64,000 bases of DNA from JALYXI01 sp963795835 (GTDB taxonomy: Bacteria > Acidobacteriota > Terriglobia > Bryobacterales > Bryobacteraceae). Location: contig CAWCJC010000002.1 of assembly GCA_963795835.1 (NCBI GenBank), forward strand, positions 186,001 to 250,000, given 5' to 3'. The translations under genes were made by a program, and so were the position numbers. Under the pieces are notes generated by a model that did no database searches, was not told the origin of the DNA, and saw nothing but the letters and a program-made list of their open reading frames with translations. Shown here piece by piece: positions 37,447 to 47,333 of this stretch. Within the stretch, counting starts at the first letter, position 1; every line of letters starts with the position of its first letter.

Positions 37447-40400
37447 TAGTTTATAAACATGAACTCTGAGGAGCTCAAGAGGATTTTGGCGTAGCGGCCC
37501 CACGCGGTCGGCTCATACTTCACTTCGGGAGTTGCGGAGCCTTTGCCCCGGCGGCCCATCATCATTCCCTGCATCATGCCCATTCCCATGGCGCCTTCAG
37601 GAGGGGCGACAGCGGCGCTGTTTCCGGCATCGGAGATGACGGGCATTTCGTCCGGGGCGGCTTTCTCGGCGCCACCTTTCTTTCCCTCTTTGAGCTTTTC
37701 GTCCTTTGGCTTCTTCTTCTCTTCTTCGTACTCGCGAAGGGGTTCGCTCTTCAGATATTCGAGGCCGAGCGCCAGTTCTTCGGCTTTCGGCTCCCTACCG
37801 TAGCAGAGCAGATAGATCTTGCGAATGCGGGCGCGGTTATCGGGTTCGGGCGCGACGCGCTTGGCGAGCTCTTCGGCTTCGGCCTGCACGAAATCGCTAT
37901 TCATCAGGAAGAGGCGTTGCAGGGGGACGGTGGTGGTGAAGCGCTTTTCGGCACTGATGGAGGGGCTGGGGAAGTCGAAGAGTTGAAGGAATTCGTCAAG
38001 CTTGTAGCGGCTGACTTTGCCATAAACGGTGCGGCGCAGGAAGGTGGGGGTGAGATCTTTCGAGGGTCCGCCGAGCGTGGTGTCCAGATTTCCGGCGACG
38101 GCCAGGATGGAATCCCGGAGCTGTTCGGCATCCATGCGGCGCTGGTTTTGGCGCCAGTAGAGGCGGTTGCCGGAGTCTTTCTCAAAGGCGGTCTGATCGA
38201 GTTCGGTTGAGAGCTGATAGGCAGCGCTGATCATGATTTCGCGCTGCAGCTTCTTGATCGAGAGACCGTTTTGGACGAAGCTGGTGGCCAGGTATTCCAG
38301 AAGTTCGGGATCGGTGGGACGTTCGCCGCCGAAGCCGAAGTTGCTGGGCGTATCGACAATCCCGGTTCCGAAGTGGCCCTTCCAGACGCGGTTCACAAGG
38401 ACGCGCATGGTAATGGGCTGCTTCAGGATGTCTTCCGCCAGTTCCAGGCGGCCGCTCCCCTGCAGAAAGGGAGTGGGATCTTTCTTGGCGAAAACGGAAA
38501 GGAAGTGGCGCGGCACTTCCGGCCCCAGGTTTTCGGGATTGCCTCTGAAGGGCAAGCGGGATGTTGACGGGCTTTTCCGCGTCCTTGACCCCGTGAATGA
38601 AGGGATAGTAAGGATCGAGCTTCTTGCGGGCGGCTTCAAGATCGTTCTGAATCGCTTTGATGCGGAGTTGGGCATCGGGCCCGACGCGGGATTCCAGACC
38701 CCATCCGCGGAACATCAGGACACCAGGATTCCCCATACGGTTGCCCGCGGCCATCATGGCGGTCGGATCGTCGGCATCTTTCAATTCACGCTGGAAGATC
38801 TCGGTCCAGAAGCTGTTCTGATCGTCGGGGAGACTCTTGAGACGGAGCCAGGAACCCGGGTTGAAGTCGCGGTTCGAGACGAAGTTGCTGGGCTTATCGG
38901 TGCGCTTCTTAGGCTTGGTGCCTTCGATGTCTTTGTCGGTGATGACGCGATTTTCGGCATCGACTTCGAGCTTGGCCAACATCGCGGTGACCACCTCTTC
39001 CTGAAACTCAGTGGCCAGTTTCTTGGCGGCGGGCAGCGTGCCGCCGTCTTTCTTGATCATGGCCTGCCAAGCTTCCTTGTTCTTGTACTTATCGGTGGGC
39101 TTGGCCATGTACTTGATCCAGCGATCGAGCAATTCGAAATCGAGCTTGCGTGCTTCCACCACCTGATCCATCGGCTTCTTCGATTTGCCGGTGACCTCCC
39201 AAACGCCTTCAAGGTAGTTCGAGGTTTGGAAGGCAAGCGAGTGCTGGAGTTCGTTCAGCAGGGCCTGGCTGGTTTCCTGGGCGACCTTCTGCTTCGCTTC
39301 TACGGTGTCTTCCAGTTTGGTGAACTCATCGACCACCTTCTTCGGTGCGCGCGGATACTCTTCATACACGGTGTTGTAGAAGACGCCGGCAAGCGCGTAG
39401 TAATCGGTCTGCGGAATGGGATCGTACTTGTGATCGTGGCAGCGGGCGCAGGCGACAGTCAGGCCCATGAAGCCGCGGGTTACGGCATCGACGCGGTCAT
39501 GCCGCTCATCAGCGCGGGTGACTTCGTTCGAGCCGTTGTCGTAATACCAGGGCCCGAGGCTCAGAAAGCCGGTGCCGGGGAGCATCTTGGTGCGGTCTTT
39601 GGGATCCATCAGGTCGCCCGCGAGTTGAGCTTTGACGAAGCGATCGTACGGCATATCGTCGTTGAAGGCCTGGATCACCCAATCGCGATAACCATAGGCG
39701 TTGGGGTAGGGGCGATAACCTCGGGGGAAAGGCTGGAGACTGCGGTAATCGTCTTCGCCGAAGCGGGCGACATCGAGCCACTCGCGGCCCCAGCGCTCGC
39801 CATAGTGGGGAGAGGCGAGGAGACGATCGATCAGTTTGGGGTAAGCGTCTGGCGAAACGTCCTTTTCGAAAGCAGCGATCTCTTCCGGCGTGGGGGGAAG
39901 GCCGGTGAGGTCGAAGGTGGCCCGGCGGATCAGGTCATGCTTGCTGGCCTGGCGAACGGGATGGAGGCCTTCCTTTTCCAACCTGGCAAGGACGAACCGA
40001 TCAATTTCGGTGCGAGCCCAGCGAGTGTCTTTGACGGCGGGCGCGGGCTCATTCTTAAGGGGCTGGAAGGACCAGAAGTTCCGGCGTTCCGGGGAGATGG
40101 TGTACTTACCGTCGGACTTGGAGAGAATGGCGGCGCTTTTCGGCCAGACAGCTCCGGCCTTGACCCAGGCCTCGAGAGTTTCGATATCGGCGGGCTTGAG
40201 CTTGCCGCCCTTCGGCATGCGAAGATCGGCGTCCGTTTCTTTGAGGCGGGCGATGAGAGAGCTTGCGGCGGGATCGCCGGGTTTGAGCGCGGAGCCGTGG
40301 GCGCCGCCTTTGGTCATGGCCTCCCGGCTATCGAGTCTGAGTCCGCCTAGGGCGGAATTCGTGTGACACCCGTAGCAGTTATTCGCAAGGATCGGGCGGA

Positions 40401-40497
40401 CTTTGGATTCGAAATAGTCCGGGGAAGCAGCGGGAGTTGATTGGGCCCGGAGAACGGTAACGGGAAGGAAGGCCAGGATGGCGGCTAGTCGGCGCAT
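37446..40497 (-). CDS. DUF1549/DUF1553 c-type cytochrome protein, frameshifted
   Basis: About 1016 residues. A signal peptide is followed by a PSCyt1 domain with the haem motif NNCYGCH (about residue 40), a DUF1549/PSCyt2 domain (DRFVLARLEKEGLHPVRQA, TFDLTGLPPTPEEI, RWGREWLDVARFGE), and a middle region. DUF1553/PSD1 completes it (ILKQPITMRVLVNRVWKGHFG, GIVDTPSNFGFGGERPT, RMDAEQLRDSILAVAGNLD). The frame breaks near 38547: NIPLAL in one frame, GNPENLGPEVPRHF in the next, joined by removing one base. The C-terminus has a Met/Gly-rich run (GAMGMGMMQGMMMGRRG). It is secreted and coupled to DUF1501. Confidence 0.9.
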
Positions 40498-40758
40498 AAA
40501 CCTCTTTGCCCCTTATGAGTGGGGCGGGACGAATAAAGCGACTTCCGGTTCAGCGCTGGGAACCAAGGGCCTACGGGGGCCGGGTATTTTCGTGTGAAAA
40601 CGCCTGCATCGATTCTAATTCATGGGAGCGACGAAGTTCAAGCGGAGTTGTGGCGAGCGCAAACGATTTCGATTACCGGCCATGAGCCGCCGCGATGATT
40701 TGAGCGGGTTGCAGCGATTGGGGAGATGGGCTGTGAACGAGTTACACTGAGACGCATT

Positions 40759-41751
40759 ATGCGCCGGGCGATTTTATTTGGGTTTGCCGTTATGGGCTTT
40801 TTGACTGCTGCGAAGCGTGAGCCCGCGCCAGTGGTGAAGGGAATCAAGACTCCGGGGATTCAGATTCCGTTTGCCAGCTTGAAGGCGGAAACGGAGTTGG
40901 CGGCGCCGGGAAAGCCCGCCTGGGTGTTCTTCGAAGGTGCGGCGTTTTATCCGAACGCTGCGGACGGGGTCGAGAAGATCGATGGGAAGACCGGTAAATC
41001 CGCCGCGGTTTTGCCTAAGGTAGCGAAGCCGTGTGCGGGGATGGCTTCGGGATTCGGGAGCCTGTGGGTGGCATCCTGCGCGGAGGGATCGCTGATCCGG
41101 TTCGATACGAAGACTCTGAAGGAGACCGCGCGATTCGCTACGGGGACGGGCACCGCGCCTCGGGCGATTGCGGCTAGCACGGATAGCATCTGGTTGCTGA
41201 CCGACGACAAGACTACCTTGTCGAGGATCGATCCCGATCAGAACGCGGTTGTGGGTGAATTGCGGGTTCCCGCGGGCTGCCGGAGTCTGGTTTTTGGCGA
41301 GACTGCGTTGTGGCTGGCATGTCCGGCGGAGAACAAGGTGCTTCGCATGGACCCGGCGACAAATTTAGTAACGAACCTGATCGAGGTGTCCTCCGGGCCG
41401 CAGGCTTTGGCCGTGGGCGAGGGATCCATCTGGGTGCTCTGCCGGAAAGAGGGAAAGGTGGACCGCATCGATCCGAAGACGAACAAAGTAACCAAGTCGA
41501 TTGAACTGGGCGTGCCTGGCGCGGAGGGGGCGATTGCGGTGGGCGAGGGTTCGGTGTGGGTGACAATGACCGGTTTTCCGATTACGCGCATCAGCCCGAC
41601 GGCGGAGAAGGAGGCTGTGGTGCAGCAATTTGTAGGGAAGGGGGGCGGCGCGATTACGACGAGCCCCGCGGCGGTTTGGCTTTCCAACGTGGCGGAAGGG
41701 ACGGTCTGGAAAATCGATCCGAAGCGCATCGTAGCAACGCTGGCGGAATAA
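40759..41751 (+). CDS. Secreted beta-propeller protein 1
   Basis: 330 residues from ATG 40759. A signal peptide (RRAILFGFAVMGFLTAAK) precedes about six blade repeats of the type GxGSxWV...RIDPxTNKV (for example ALAVGEGSIWVLCRKEGKVDRIDPKTNKV). This resembles virginiamycin B lyase and YVTN propellers. Whether it is catalytic or binding is unclear, because the lyase active-site pattern is not obvious. The start excludes an 11-codon open extension. A tandem paralogue begins 3 bases later. The region from 40498 to 40758 upstream, between divergent genes, holds no gene I can support. Confidence 0.8.
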   Translation: MRRAILFGFAVMGFLTAAKREPAPVVKGIKTPGIQIPFASLKAETELAAPGKPAWVFFEGAAFYPNAADGVEKIDGKTGKSAAVLPKVAKPCAGMASGFGSLWVASCAEGSLIRFDTKTLKETARFATGTGTAPRAIAASTDSIWLLTDDKTTLSRIDPDQNAVVGELRVPAGCRSLVFGETALWLACPAENKVLRMDPATNLVTNLIEVSSGPQALAVGEGSIWVLCRKEGKVDRIDPKTNKVTKSIELGVPGAEGAIAVGEGSVWVTMTGFPITRISPTAEKEAVVQQFVGKGGGAITTSPAAVWLSNVAEGTVWKIDPKRIVATLAE

Positions 41752-41754
41752 CTT

Positions 41755-42724
41755 ATGAGACATACGCGGCTGATGTTGGTGTTACTGGGTTGTTTGGTTT
41801 CGGCGGACGCGCAACGGAAACCGCGGCCGGGCGTTGCGACTGCGGGGGTGCGGCGAGAGATGGCGTCGATCACGCCGCTGGCTGTGTTTGAGACGGGGGG
41901 CACGCCGGATTGGCAGGTTGTGACCCCGGATGCGATCTGGGTGGCGAACGGGCCGAAGAACACGGTACACCGGTTGGACCCGAAGACCAATACAATTGCG
42001 GCGACCGTTACCGTGGGGGAGAAGCCGTGCGCCGGACTGACAGTGGGCTTCGGGAGCGTTTGGGTTCCGAACTGTGGCAGCCACACGGTGAGCCGGGTTT
42101 CCCTGGCGAGCAATACGGTGGAGGCGACGGTGCCGGTGGGCCCCTCGGAGAGTGAAGGGCTGGTTGCGGCGAGCGGCGATGCGATTTGGCTGGTGACGGA
42201 CAAAGCGGGGAAGCTTTCGCGGATTGATCCGAAGACGAACGCGGTCGCGGCGGAAATTACGATTCCGGCGAATTCGGCGGGGGTGTTTTATGCGGAGGGC
42301 GGCGTGTGGGTGACCACTCCGGAGAAGAACATGCTGACGCGCGTGGACGCGAAGACGAACAAGGTAACGCACTCCATCGAGGTGGGGCCGGGGCCGCGTT
42401 TTCTGACTTACGGGGCCGGCTCGATTTGGACGCTGAACCAGGGGGATGGGACGGTGTCGCGGGTGGATGCGACAGTCAGGCAAGGTGTTGGCGCAGGTGG
42501 AAGTGGGGGTGCCGGGCGGTGGCGGGGAGATCTGTTTCGGAGAGGGGCATGTGTGGGCGACGGTGTTTCAGATTCCGTTGTCGGAAATCGATCCGGGGAC
42601 GAACAAGGTGACGCGGCAGTGGTTCGGGGACGGTGGGGATTCGGTGCGAGTGGCATTTGGCTCGATCTGGTTATCGAACTTACGGGCGCATAATGTTTGG
42701 CGGATCGATCTGGCGAAGTTGTAG
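41755..42724 (+). CDS. Secreted beta-propeller protein 2, frameshifted
   Basis: About 322 residues after repair. A signal peptide (RLMLVLLGCLVSADAQ) is followed by repeats like those of the preceding gene (GFGSVWVPNCGSHTVSRVS, RVDAKTNKVTHSIEVGPGP). The frame breaks at ACA-G-TCA around 42475: removing the G turns RVDAT into RVDATSGKVLAQVEVGVPGG and restores the last two blades (GSIWLSNLRAHNVWRIDLAKL). The gene is a tandem duplicate, 3 bases after its neighbour and therefore co-transcribed. Its ligand is unknown. Confidence 0.8.
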
Positions 42725-42740
42725 GTGAATCGAAGTTGAT

Positions 42741-43118
42741 TCAAAGTGTAATTACGTAATCGGGCGGGCTGCCGGCTAAGGCCTGATAGAGTTGCGGGAA
42801 GCATCCGACGGCTGCGCCGGTGACCATGCCGCTGGGTTTCACCTCACCGCTGCCGCATTGGGCCAAGGTGCCTTCCGCCAGATTACGGCGAACGGCGCAC
42901 TGGTCACAGGCCATTAAGAGAATGCCTTTGGCCGCGGCTACTTTCGCGAGGCGCTCTCCAACGGGGTCTTCTTTGCGAAGGCAGAAGACGTTGTCATCGA
43001 AGAAGAAGATGCCGACGACATCGGCTCCGTGAGTGTTCTGCTCCAACTGCGGCAGGATCATGGTGGCCAGCTTGTAAGTGCTGGCCATGTTTGTGGCGAG
43101 TATGTAGGCAACTTTCAT
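42741..43118 (-). CDS. DsrE-family protein (SaoD-like)
   Basis: 125 residues in the alpha/beta DsrE fold used in sulfur and selenium relay: MKVAYILATNMASTYKLATMI at the start, GIFFFDDNVF in the middle and ACDQCAVRRNLAEG, where a CxxC pair (about residues 71 and 74) replaces the single DsrE Cys. GCFPQLYQAL and DYVITL close it. The conserved opening and CDQC recall the DsrE-related SaoD family. None of the partner genes expected of a sulfur relay (TusA, SaoB or SaoC-like) is near, so it stands alone. It is divergent from the penicillin acylase. Confidence 0.75.
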   Translation of the reverse strand: MKVAYILATNMASTYKLATMILPQLEQNTHGADVVGIFFFDDNVFCLRKEDPVGERLAKVAAAKGILLMACDQCAVRRNLAEGTLAQCGSGEVKPSGMVTGAAVGCFPQLYQALAGSPPDYVITL

Positions 43119-43203
43119 AGTGAGTTTTCAGAGATAGACGGTGAAGAGCCGGGAATTCAGAGACAGAGCCCGCTCGAAGCGCATAGCGATTAGCATAGAC
43201 GGT

Positions 43204-45300
43204 ATGCATATTCTATTGCTTCTGCTGATCTGTGCTTTCGAGGTGAGCGCCGCGTCCGAGGCGGGGCATTCGGCACGAGAGTGGGAGAAGCGGGCGAAAG
43301 GCATCACGATAGTCCGGGACGATTGGGGGATTGCTCATGTCTCTGGGAAGACGGATGCGGACGCGGTCTTCGGGGCTCTTTATGCGCAGGCCGAAGACGA
43401 CTTCAATCGCGTGGAGACGAACTATCTGAACGCGATGGGGAGGCTGGCGGAAGCCGAAGGGGAGAAGCTGATTTATCAGGATCTGCGGATGAAGATGTTT
43501 ATCGATCCGGCGGATTTGCAGCGGCAGTATGCGGCGAGTCCCGCGTGGCTGAGGGAGTTGATGGACGCGTTTGCGGATGGACTGAACTATTACCTTTTGA
43601 AGCATCCGGAAACGAAGCCGCGCGTGATCCAGCGGTTCGAACCCTGGATGGCGTTGAGCTTTACGGAAGGAAGCATCGGGGGCGATATCGAGCGGGTGAA
43701 TTTGAACCGGCTGGAGGCGTTTTATGGAGGGAAGCCGGTGGCGGAGGTTCGGGAGCGGGAGCGGGAGCCGTCTGGATCGAACGGGATGGCGATCGCGCCT
43801 GCAAATACTGCGGGGCACCATGCGCTGTTGCTGATCAATCCGCACACTTCGTTCTTCTTCCGGTCCGAGTTACAGATGACCAGTGAGCAGGGGTTGAATG
43901 CTTATGGGGCGGCAACCTGGGGGCAATTCTTTATCTATCAGGGATTCAACGACCGCGCGGGATGGATGCATACGTCGAGCGGCGTGGACGCGGTGGATGA
44001 GTATCTGGAGACGGTGGTGAAGAAGGGCGCAGGCGCGAGTTACAAGTATGGGGACGGCGAGCGTGCGTTTCAGGCAAGGGAGATTGTTGTGCCCTATAAG
44101 TCGGCCGCTGGAATGGCGCAGAAAAAGTTTACGGTTTATCAGAGTCATCACGGGCCCGTGATCCGGGAGCAGGACGGTAAGTGGGTAAGCATTCGATTGA
44201 TGCAGGAGCCGATTAAGGCACTGGAGCAATCTTACTTGCGAACCAAGGCGCGGGACTACCAGAGTTACCGGAAGACCATGGAGTTACAGGCGAATTCTTC
44301 GAACAACACGATTTACGCGGACGCCGATGGAACGATTGCTTACTTTCATGGAAACTTTATTCCCAAGCGGGACACGCGGTTCGACTGGACTAAGCCTGTG
44401 GACGGGAGTACGCCGGCGACGGAGTGGCAGGGCTTGCACACAGTGGCGGAGATTCCGCAGTTACTGAATCCCGCGAGCGGATGGTTATTCAATGTGAATA
44501 ACTCGCCCTGGTCGGGGGCGGGGGAGAGCAGTTTGAAGAAAGCCGACTTTCCGGCGTATGTAGAGAATGGGACGGAATCGGCGCGAGGGCTGCATGCGAT
44601 TCGAGTGTTGCGGGATAAGAAGGACTTTACGCTCGAGAGGCTGATGGCGGCGGCCTATGATAGCTATCTGCCCTGGTTCGAGGAGCCCATTCCGGCGCTG
44701 GTGAAGGCTTTCGACGCATTGCCAGAAGGGGATGCGACGCGCGGGAAGTTAGCGGAACAAGTAGCTGTGTTGCGGGCTTGGGATTTGCGGTGGGCCGCGA
44801 ATTCCGTGGCGACGTCGCTGGCCGTGTTTTGGGGCGAGGAGCTGCGGCGGCGGGGGAGTGAACATCCGCTGGAGGCGCTTTCCGCCGCTTCGGAGAGGCT
44901 GACGGCAGACTTCGGCACGTGGAAAACGGAGTGGGGCGCGATCAACCGGTTCCAGCGCTTGACGGGCGATATCGTGCAGCCCTTCAACGACGCGGGGCCG
45001 AGTATCCCGGTGCCGTTTCCTTCGGCGGTTTGGGGATCGCTGGCGTCCTTTGGCGCGCGGCCGTATCCGGGGACGAAGAAGTGGTATGGGACGAGTGGGA
45101 ACAGCTTTGTGGCGGTGGTGGAGTTTGGGGACAAGGTGAGGGCGAAGGCCGTGACGGCGGGTGGGGAGAGCGGTCACCCGGGGTCAAAGCACTTTAACGA
45201 CGAGGCGGGGCGGTATAGTTCGGGGTCGTTGCGGGATGTGTATTTTTATAAGTCGGACTTACGCGGGCATACGGAGCGAAGTTATCATCCCGGATTTTAG
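43204..45300 (+). CDS. Penicillin acylase family Ntn hydrolase
   Basis: 698 residues from ATG 43204, with a signal peptide (MHILLLLLICAFEVSA). The precursor matures by self-cleavage before the nucleophilic Ser192 in PSGSNGMAIAP. That leaves a small alpha chain (GITIVRDDWGIAHVSGKTDADAVFGALYAQAEDD) and a large beta chain with DRAGWMHTSSGVDAVDEYLE and NNTIYADADGTIAYFHGN. The family cleaves amide bonds of beta-lactams, N-acyl homoserine lactones or other N-acyl compounds. The substrate cannot be read from sequence. The GTG at 43141 is an in-frame alternative start, but it would put 21 charged residues before the signal peptide. Confidence 0.9.
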   Translation: MHILLLLLICAFEVSAASEAGHSAREWEKRAKGITIVRDDWGIAHVSGKTDADAVFGALYAQAEDDFNRVETNYLNAMGRLAEAEGEKLIYQDLRMKMFIDPADLQRQYAASPAWLRELMDAFADGLNYYLLKHPETKPRVIQRFEPWMALSFTEGSIGGDIERVNLNRLEAFYGGKPVAEVREREREPSGSNGMAIAPANTAGHHALLLINPHTSFFFRSELQMTSEQGLNAYGAATWGQFFIYQGFNDRAGWMHTSSGVDAVDEYLETVVKKGAGASYKYGDGERAFQAREIVVPYKSAAGMAQKKFTVYQSHHGPVIREQDGKWVSIRLMQEPIKALEQSYLRTKARDYQSYRKTMELQANSSNNTIYADADGTIAYFHGNFIPKRDTRFDWTKPVDGSTPATEWQGLHTVAEIPQLLNPASGWLFNVNNSPWSGAGESSLKKADFPAYVENGTESARGLHAIRVLRDKKDFTLERLMAAAYDSYLPWFEEPIPALVKAFDALPEGDATRGKLAEQVAVLRAWDLRWAANSVATSLAVFWGEELRRRGSEHPLEALSAASERLTADFGTWKTEWGAINRFQRLTGDIVQPFNDAGPSIPVPFPSAVWGSLASFGARPYPGTKKWYGTSGNSFVAVVEFGDKVRAKAVTAGGESGHPGSKHFNDEAGRYSSGSLRDVYFYKSDLRGHTERSYHPGF

Positions 45301-45376
45301 GCGGGGCCGAAAGCTTATATACTGATTCGCACAACGGGTGGCGGTGCGGTTGACTTATTAATCGGAGGACAAGCCT

Positions 45377-46420
45377 ATGGCGAAGCGGATTATTTTCTGC
45401 GCGGATGGCACGGGTGACAACGCAAGATCGAACAGCAATGTGTACAGGCTGTATAAAGCGCTTCTGGTGGCGGCGGACCAGATTCCGTTTTACGACGATG
45501 GCATCGGGGCGGACGGGAACTTCATCCTGAAGGTGGTGGAGGGCGCCTTCGGGATCGGACTGCGGCAGAAGATCAAAGACGGTTATACGAAAATCGCGCA
45601 CGTTTATGAGGCGGGCGACCAGATCTATTTGTTCGGGTTTAGCCGGGGCGCCTTTGCGGTGCGCAATCTGGCGAATGTGATTGGGACTTGCGGCGTGCCC
45701 ACGGCGCAGTTTTCCAGCCATCTGGTGGATACCGTGTTCGATGCATATCGCGAGCGGGGAAATCGCGAGGAACTCATGAAGTCCCTGAGCGCGTTTCCGA
45801 TGGAGATTCCGAAGATTGCGATGGTGGGCGTTTGGGAAACGATCGGGGCGCTGGGTTTGGTTTCGGTGTTGGGTGGCGTAGGCCCCGTTGCTGAAGGCCT
45901 GGACATCAATCTGCATCCGAACATTTCGCATGCGTATCAGGCGCTGGCGATCGATGAGAAACGGCCGCAGTTTCAGCCGTTGCTCTGGAACGTGGCGGAA
46001 GCGGGACAAACGTTGCAGCAGGTTTGGTTTTCCGGGTACCACAGCGATGTGGGAGGGGCGGTGAACGAGGTGCCGATGGGGACGAAATCGATTTCCGATA
46101 TTCCTCTCGCGTGGATGATGAGCAAGGCAGCTGCATTGGGATTGGAGTTCGATGCGGCCGTGGCCGCGGAGTTGGCGCTGCCGCTCGATACGAATTATGC
46201 GCTCGAACCGCTGCATCCTCCCAACCACGGGTTCGGGCAGATTGAGCCGCGCACAATATTCGATGGCGCGACGCTGGCCAATAGCGTGGTGGTGCGGTCT
46301 TTGGATCCAAAGCTGCGCCCGCACAATTTGAAGTTCGTGGAAGGAGCGCTGGCGAAGAGTTATCCGATTGAGAATGTGGTGAAGATGCCGGAGATGGGGA
46401 TCGGGCCGGTTCCGCGATAG
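45377..46420 (+). CDS. DUF2235 protein (Tle1-like alpha/beta hydrolase)
   Basis: 347 residues. The N-terminal RIIFCADGTGDNARSNSNVYRLYKAL and the nucleophile elbow YLFGFSRGAFAVRNLANVIG are hallmarks of DUF2235, the family of the type VI effector phospholipase Tle1. YHSDVGGAVNE and the HAYQALAIDEKR strand also fit. There is no signal peptide, so it is cytoplasmic or exported by another route. No type VI genes are in the window. A good GGAGGA ribosome site (45364-45369) precedes the ATG. Confidence 0.88.
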   Translation: MAKRIIFCADGTGDNARSNSNVYRLYKALLVAADQIPFYDDGIGADGNFILKVVEGAFGIGLRQKIKDGYTKIAHVYEAGDQIYLFGFSRGAFAVRNLANVIGTCGVPTAQFSSHLVDTVFDAYRERGNREELMKSLSAFPMEIPKIAMVGVWETIGALGLVSVLGGVGPVAEGLDINLHPNISHAYQALAIDEKRPQFQPLLWNVAEAGQTLQQVWFSGYHSDVGGAVNEVPMGTKSISDIPLAWMMSKAAALGLEFDAAVAAELALPLDTNYALEPLHPPNHGFGQIEPRTIFDGATLANSVVVRSLDPKLRPHNLKFVEGALAKSYPIENVVKMPEMGIGPVPR

Positions 46421-46428
46421 ACGTACCC

Positions 46429-47286
46429 TTACTGTTTGGTTTGCACGGGTTGTTTGGTCTTGGTGAAGAACTCTTCCTGTAAGCGGGGGCTGATCCGGTC
46501 TGCTTTGATGGCGCGAAGTGCTGTCGCGATATAGTCGGCAGCGGCTTTGGTGTCGAACTCGCCCAGTGCCTGCGTGGCGGCGGAACCATCGCCCGCATAG
46601 TGGTCGGGATACTTGGCGTACCACCAGATGCCTGTGTAGATGCCGGTCGGGAGATCCAGGCGGTTGCGGTCTGCGCCTGATTGAGTGGCGGCTCGATCCA
46701 GATGGACCAGGTCAGGGCGCGAGACTTCGGTGCGAGAGGTTTCGGACTCGCCTGCGTGGCCGTCGTTCTTGGTTTTCTGCGCGGGGCGGTTCGGGGGAGT
46801 GGGCGGGCGGAGCGAGACGTAGACCACATAGTCGTGCGGCGCGGCGAGTTGGGATTGCGCGAAGTACGGGAGCAGATTATTGTTGCCGCCATGGCCGTTG
46901 GCGATCAGGATTTTCTTGCAGCCGTTGCGGCCCATTTCGTCGGTTGTCTCCTGCAGCAGTTCGAGTTGGAGGCGCTGGCTATAGGCCAGGGTACCGGGTT
47001 CGTGGCGGGCTTCGAAGATCTGGCCGAAATAGTATTCCGGAAAGACGATGGCGTATTCCTGCTCCACTCCGTGCAGGACGGCGTAGCGGACGTTGATGAG
47101 GTCGGTGCCGAGGGGGAGGTGGGGGCCGTGCTTTTCGATGATGCCGAAGGGGAGAACGCACACGCCCTGCGATTTTTCCAGGGCCTTGACGAAATCGGGC
47201 GCAGTGAGCTCTTCCCACTTGGTGGGAAAGGTCTCGGCTGCGTTGAGAGTGGTGGCCAGGAAGAGGAGCGGGACGATGACTCGCAT
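46429..47286 (-). CDS. Creatininase-family amidohydrolase, secreted
   Basis: 285 residues with a signal peptide (RVIVPLLFLATTLNAAE). The metal-binding motifs of the creatininase/MftE family are present: GIIEKHGPHLPLGTDL, LIANGHGGNN and NDGHAGESETS (Glu, His and Asp ligands). These enzymes hydrolyse cyclic or linear amides; the substrate is unknown. A leader is common among Solibacteres paralogues. It converges with the DUF2235 gene and is divergent from the M61 peptidase, with about 47 bases between the starts. Confidence 0.9.
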   Translation of the reverse strand: MRVIVPLLFLATTLNAAETFPTKWEELTAPDFVKALEKSQGVCVLPFGIIEKHGPHLPLGTDLINVRYAVLHGVEQEYAIVFPEYYFGQIFEARHEPGTLAYSQRLQLELLQETTDEMGRNGCKKILIANGHGGNNNLLPYFAQSQLAAPHDYVVYVSLRPPTPPNRPAQKTKNDGHAGESETSRTEVSRPDLVHLDRAATQSGADRNRLDLPTGIYTGIWWYAKYPDHYAGDGSAATQALGEFDTKAAADYIATALRAIKADRISPRLQEEFFTKTKQPVQTKQ

Positions 47287-47333
47287 GGTGAGAATTGTAC
47301 ATCGCGGGGCTTGCTATACTCCCTCCAAATACC

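Noticed and set aside
38233..40350. 705-codon plus-strand open frame across the DUF1549 gene
   Set aside because: It is the antisense shadow of a conserved minus-strand gene with haem and DUF1549 motifs, and its own sequence resembles no protein. High GC makes long antisense frames common.
40498..40758. Small inverted repeats in the DUF1549/propeller intergenic region as operators or terminators
   Set aside because: GCCCC/GGGGC and TTTTC/GAAAA arms are only 5 bases and unrelated to recognisable promoter boxes; expected by chance in this composition.
45194..46624. 476-codon minus-strand open frame opposite the DUF2235 gene
   Set aside because: Antisense shadow with Arg/His/Pro-rich, low-information sequence; the plus strand has the DUF2235 motifs and a good ribosome site.
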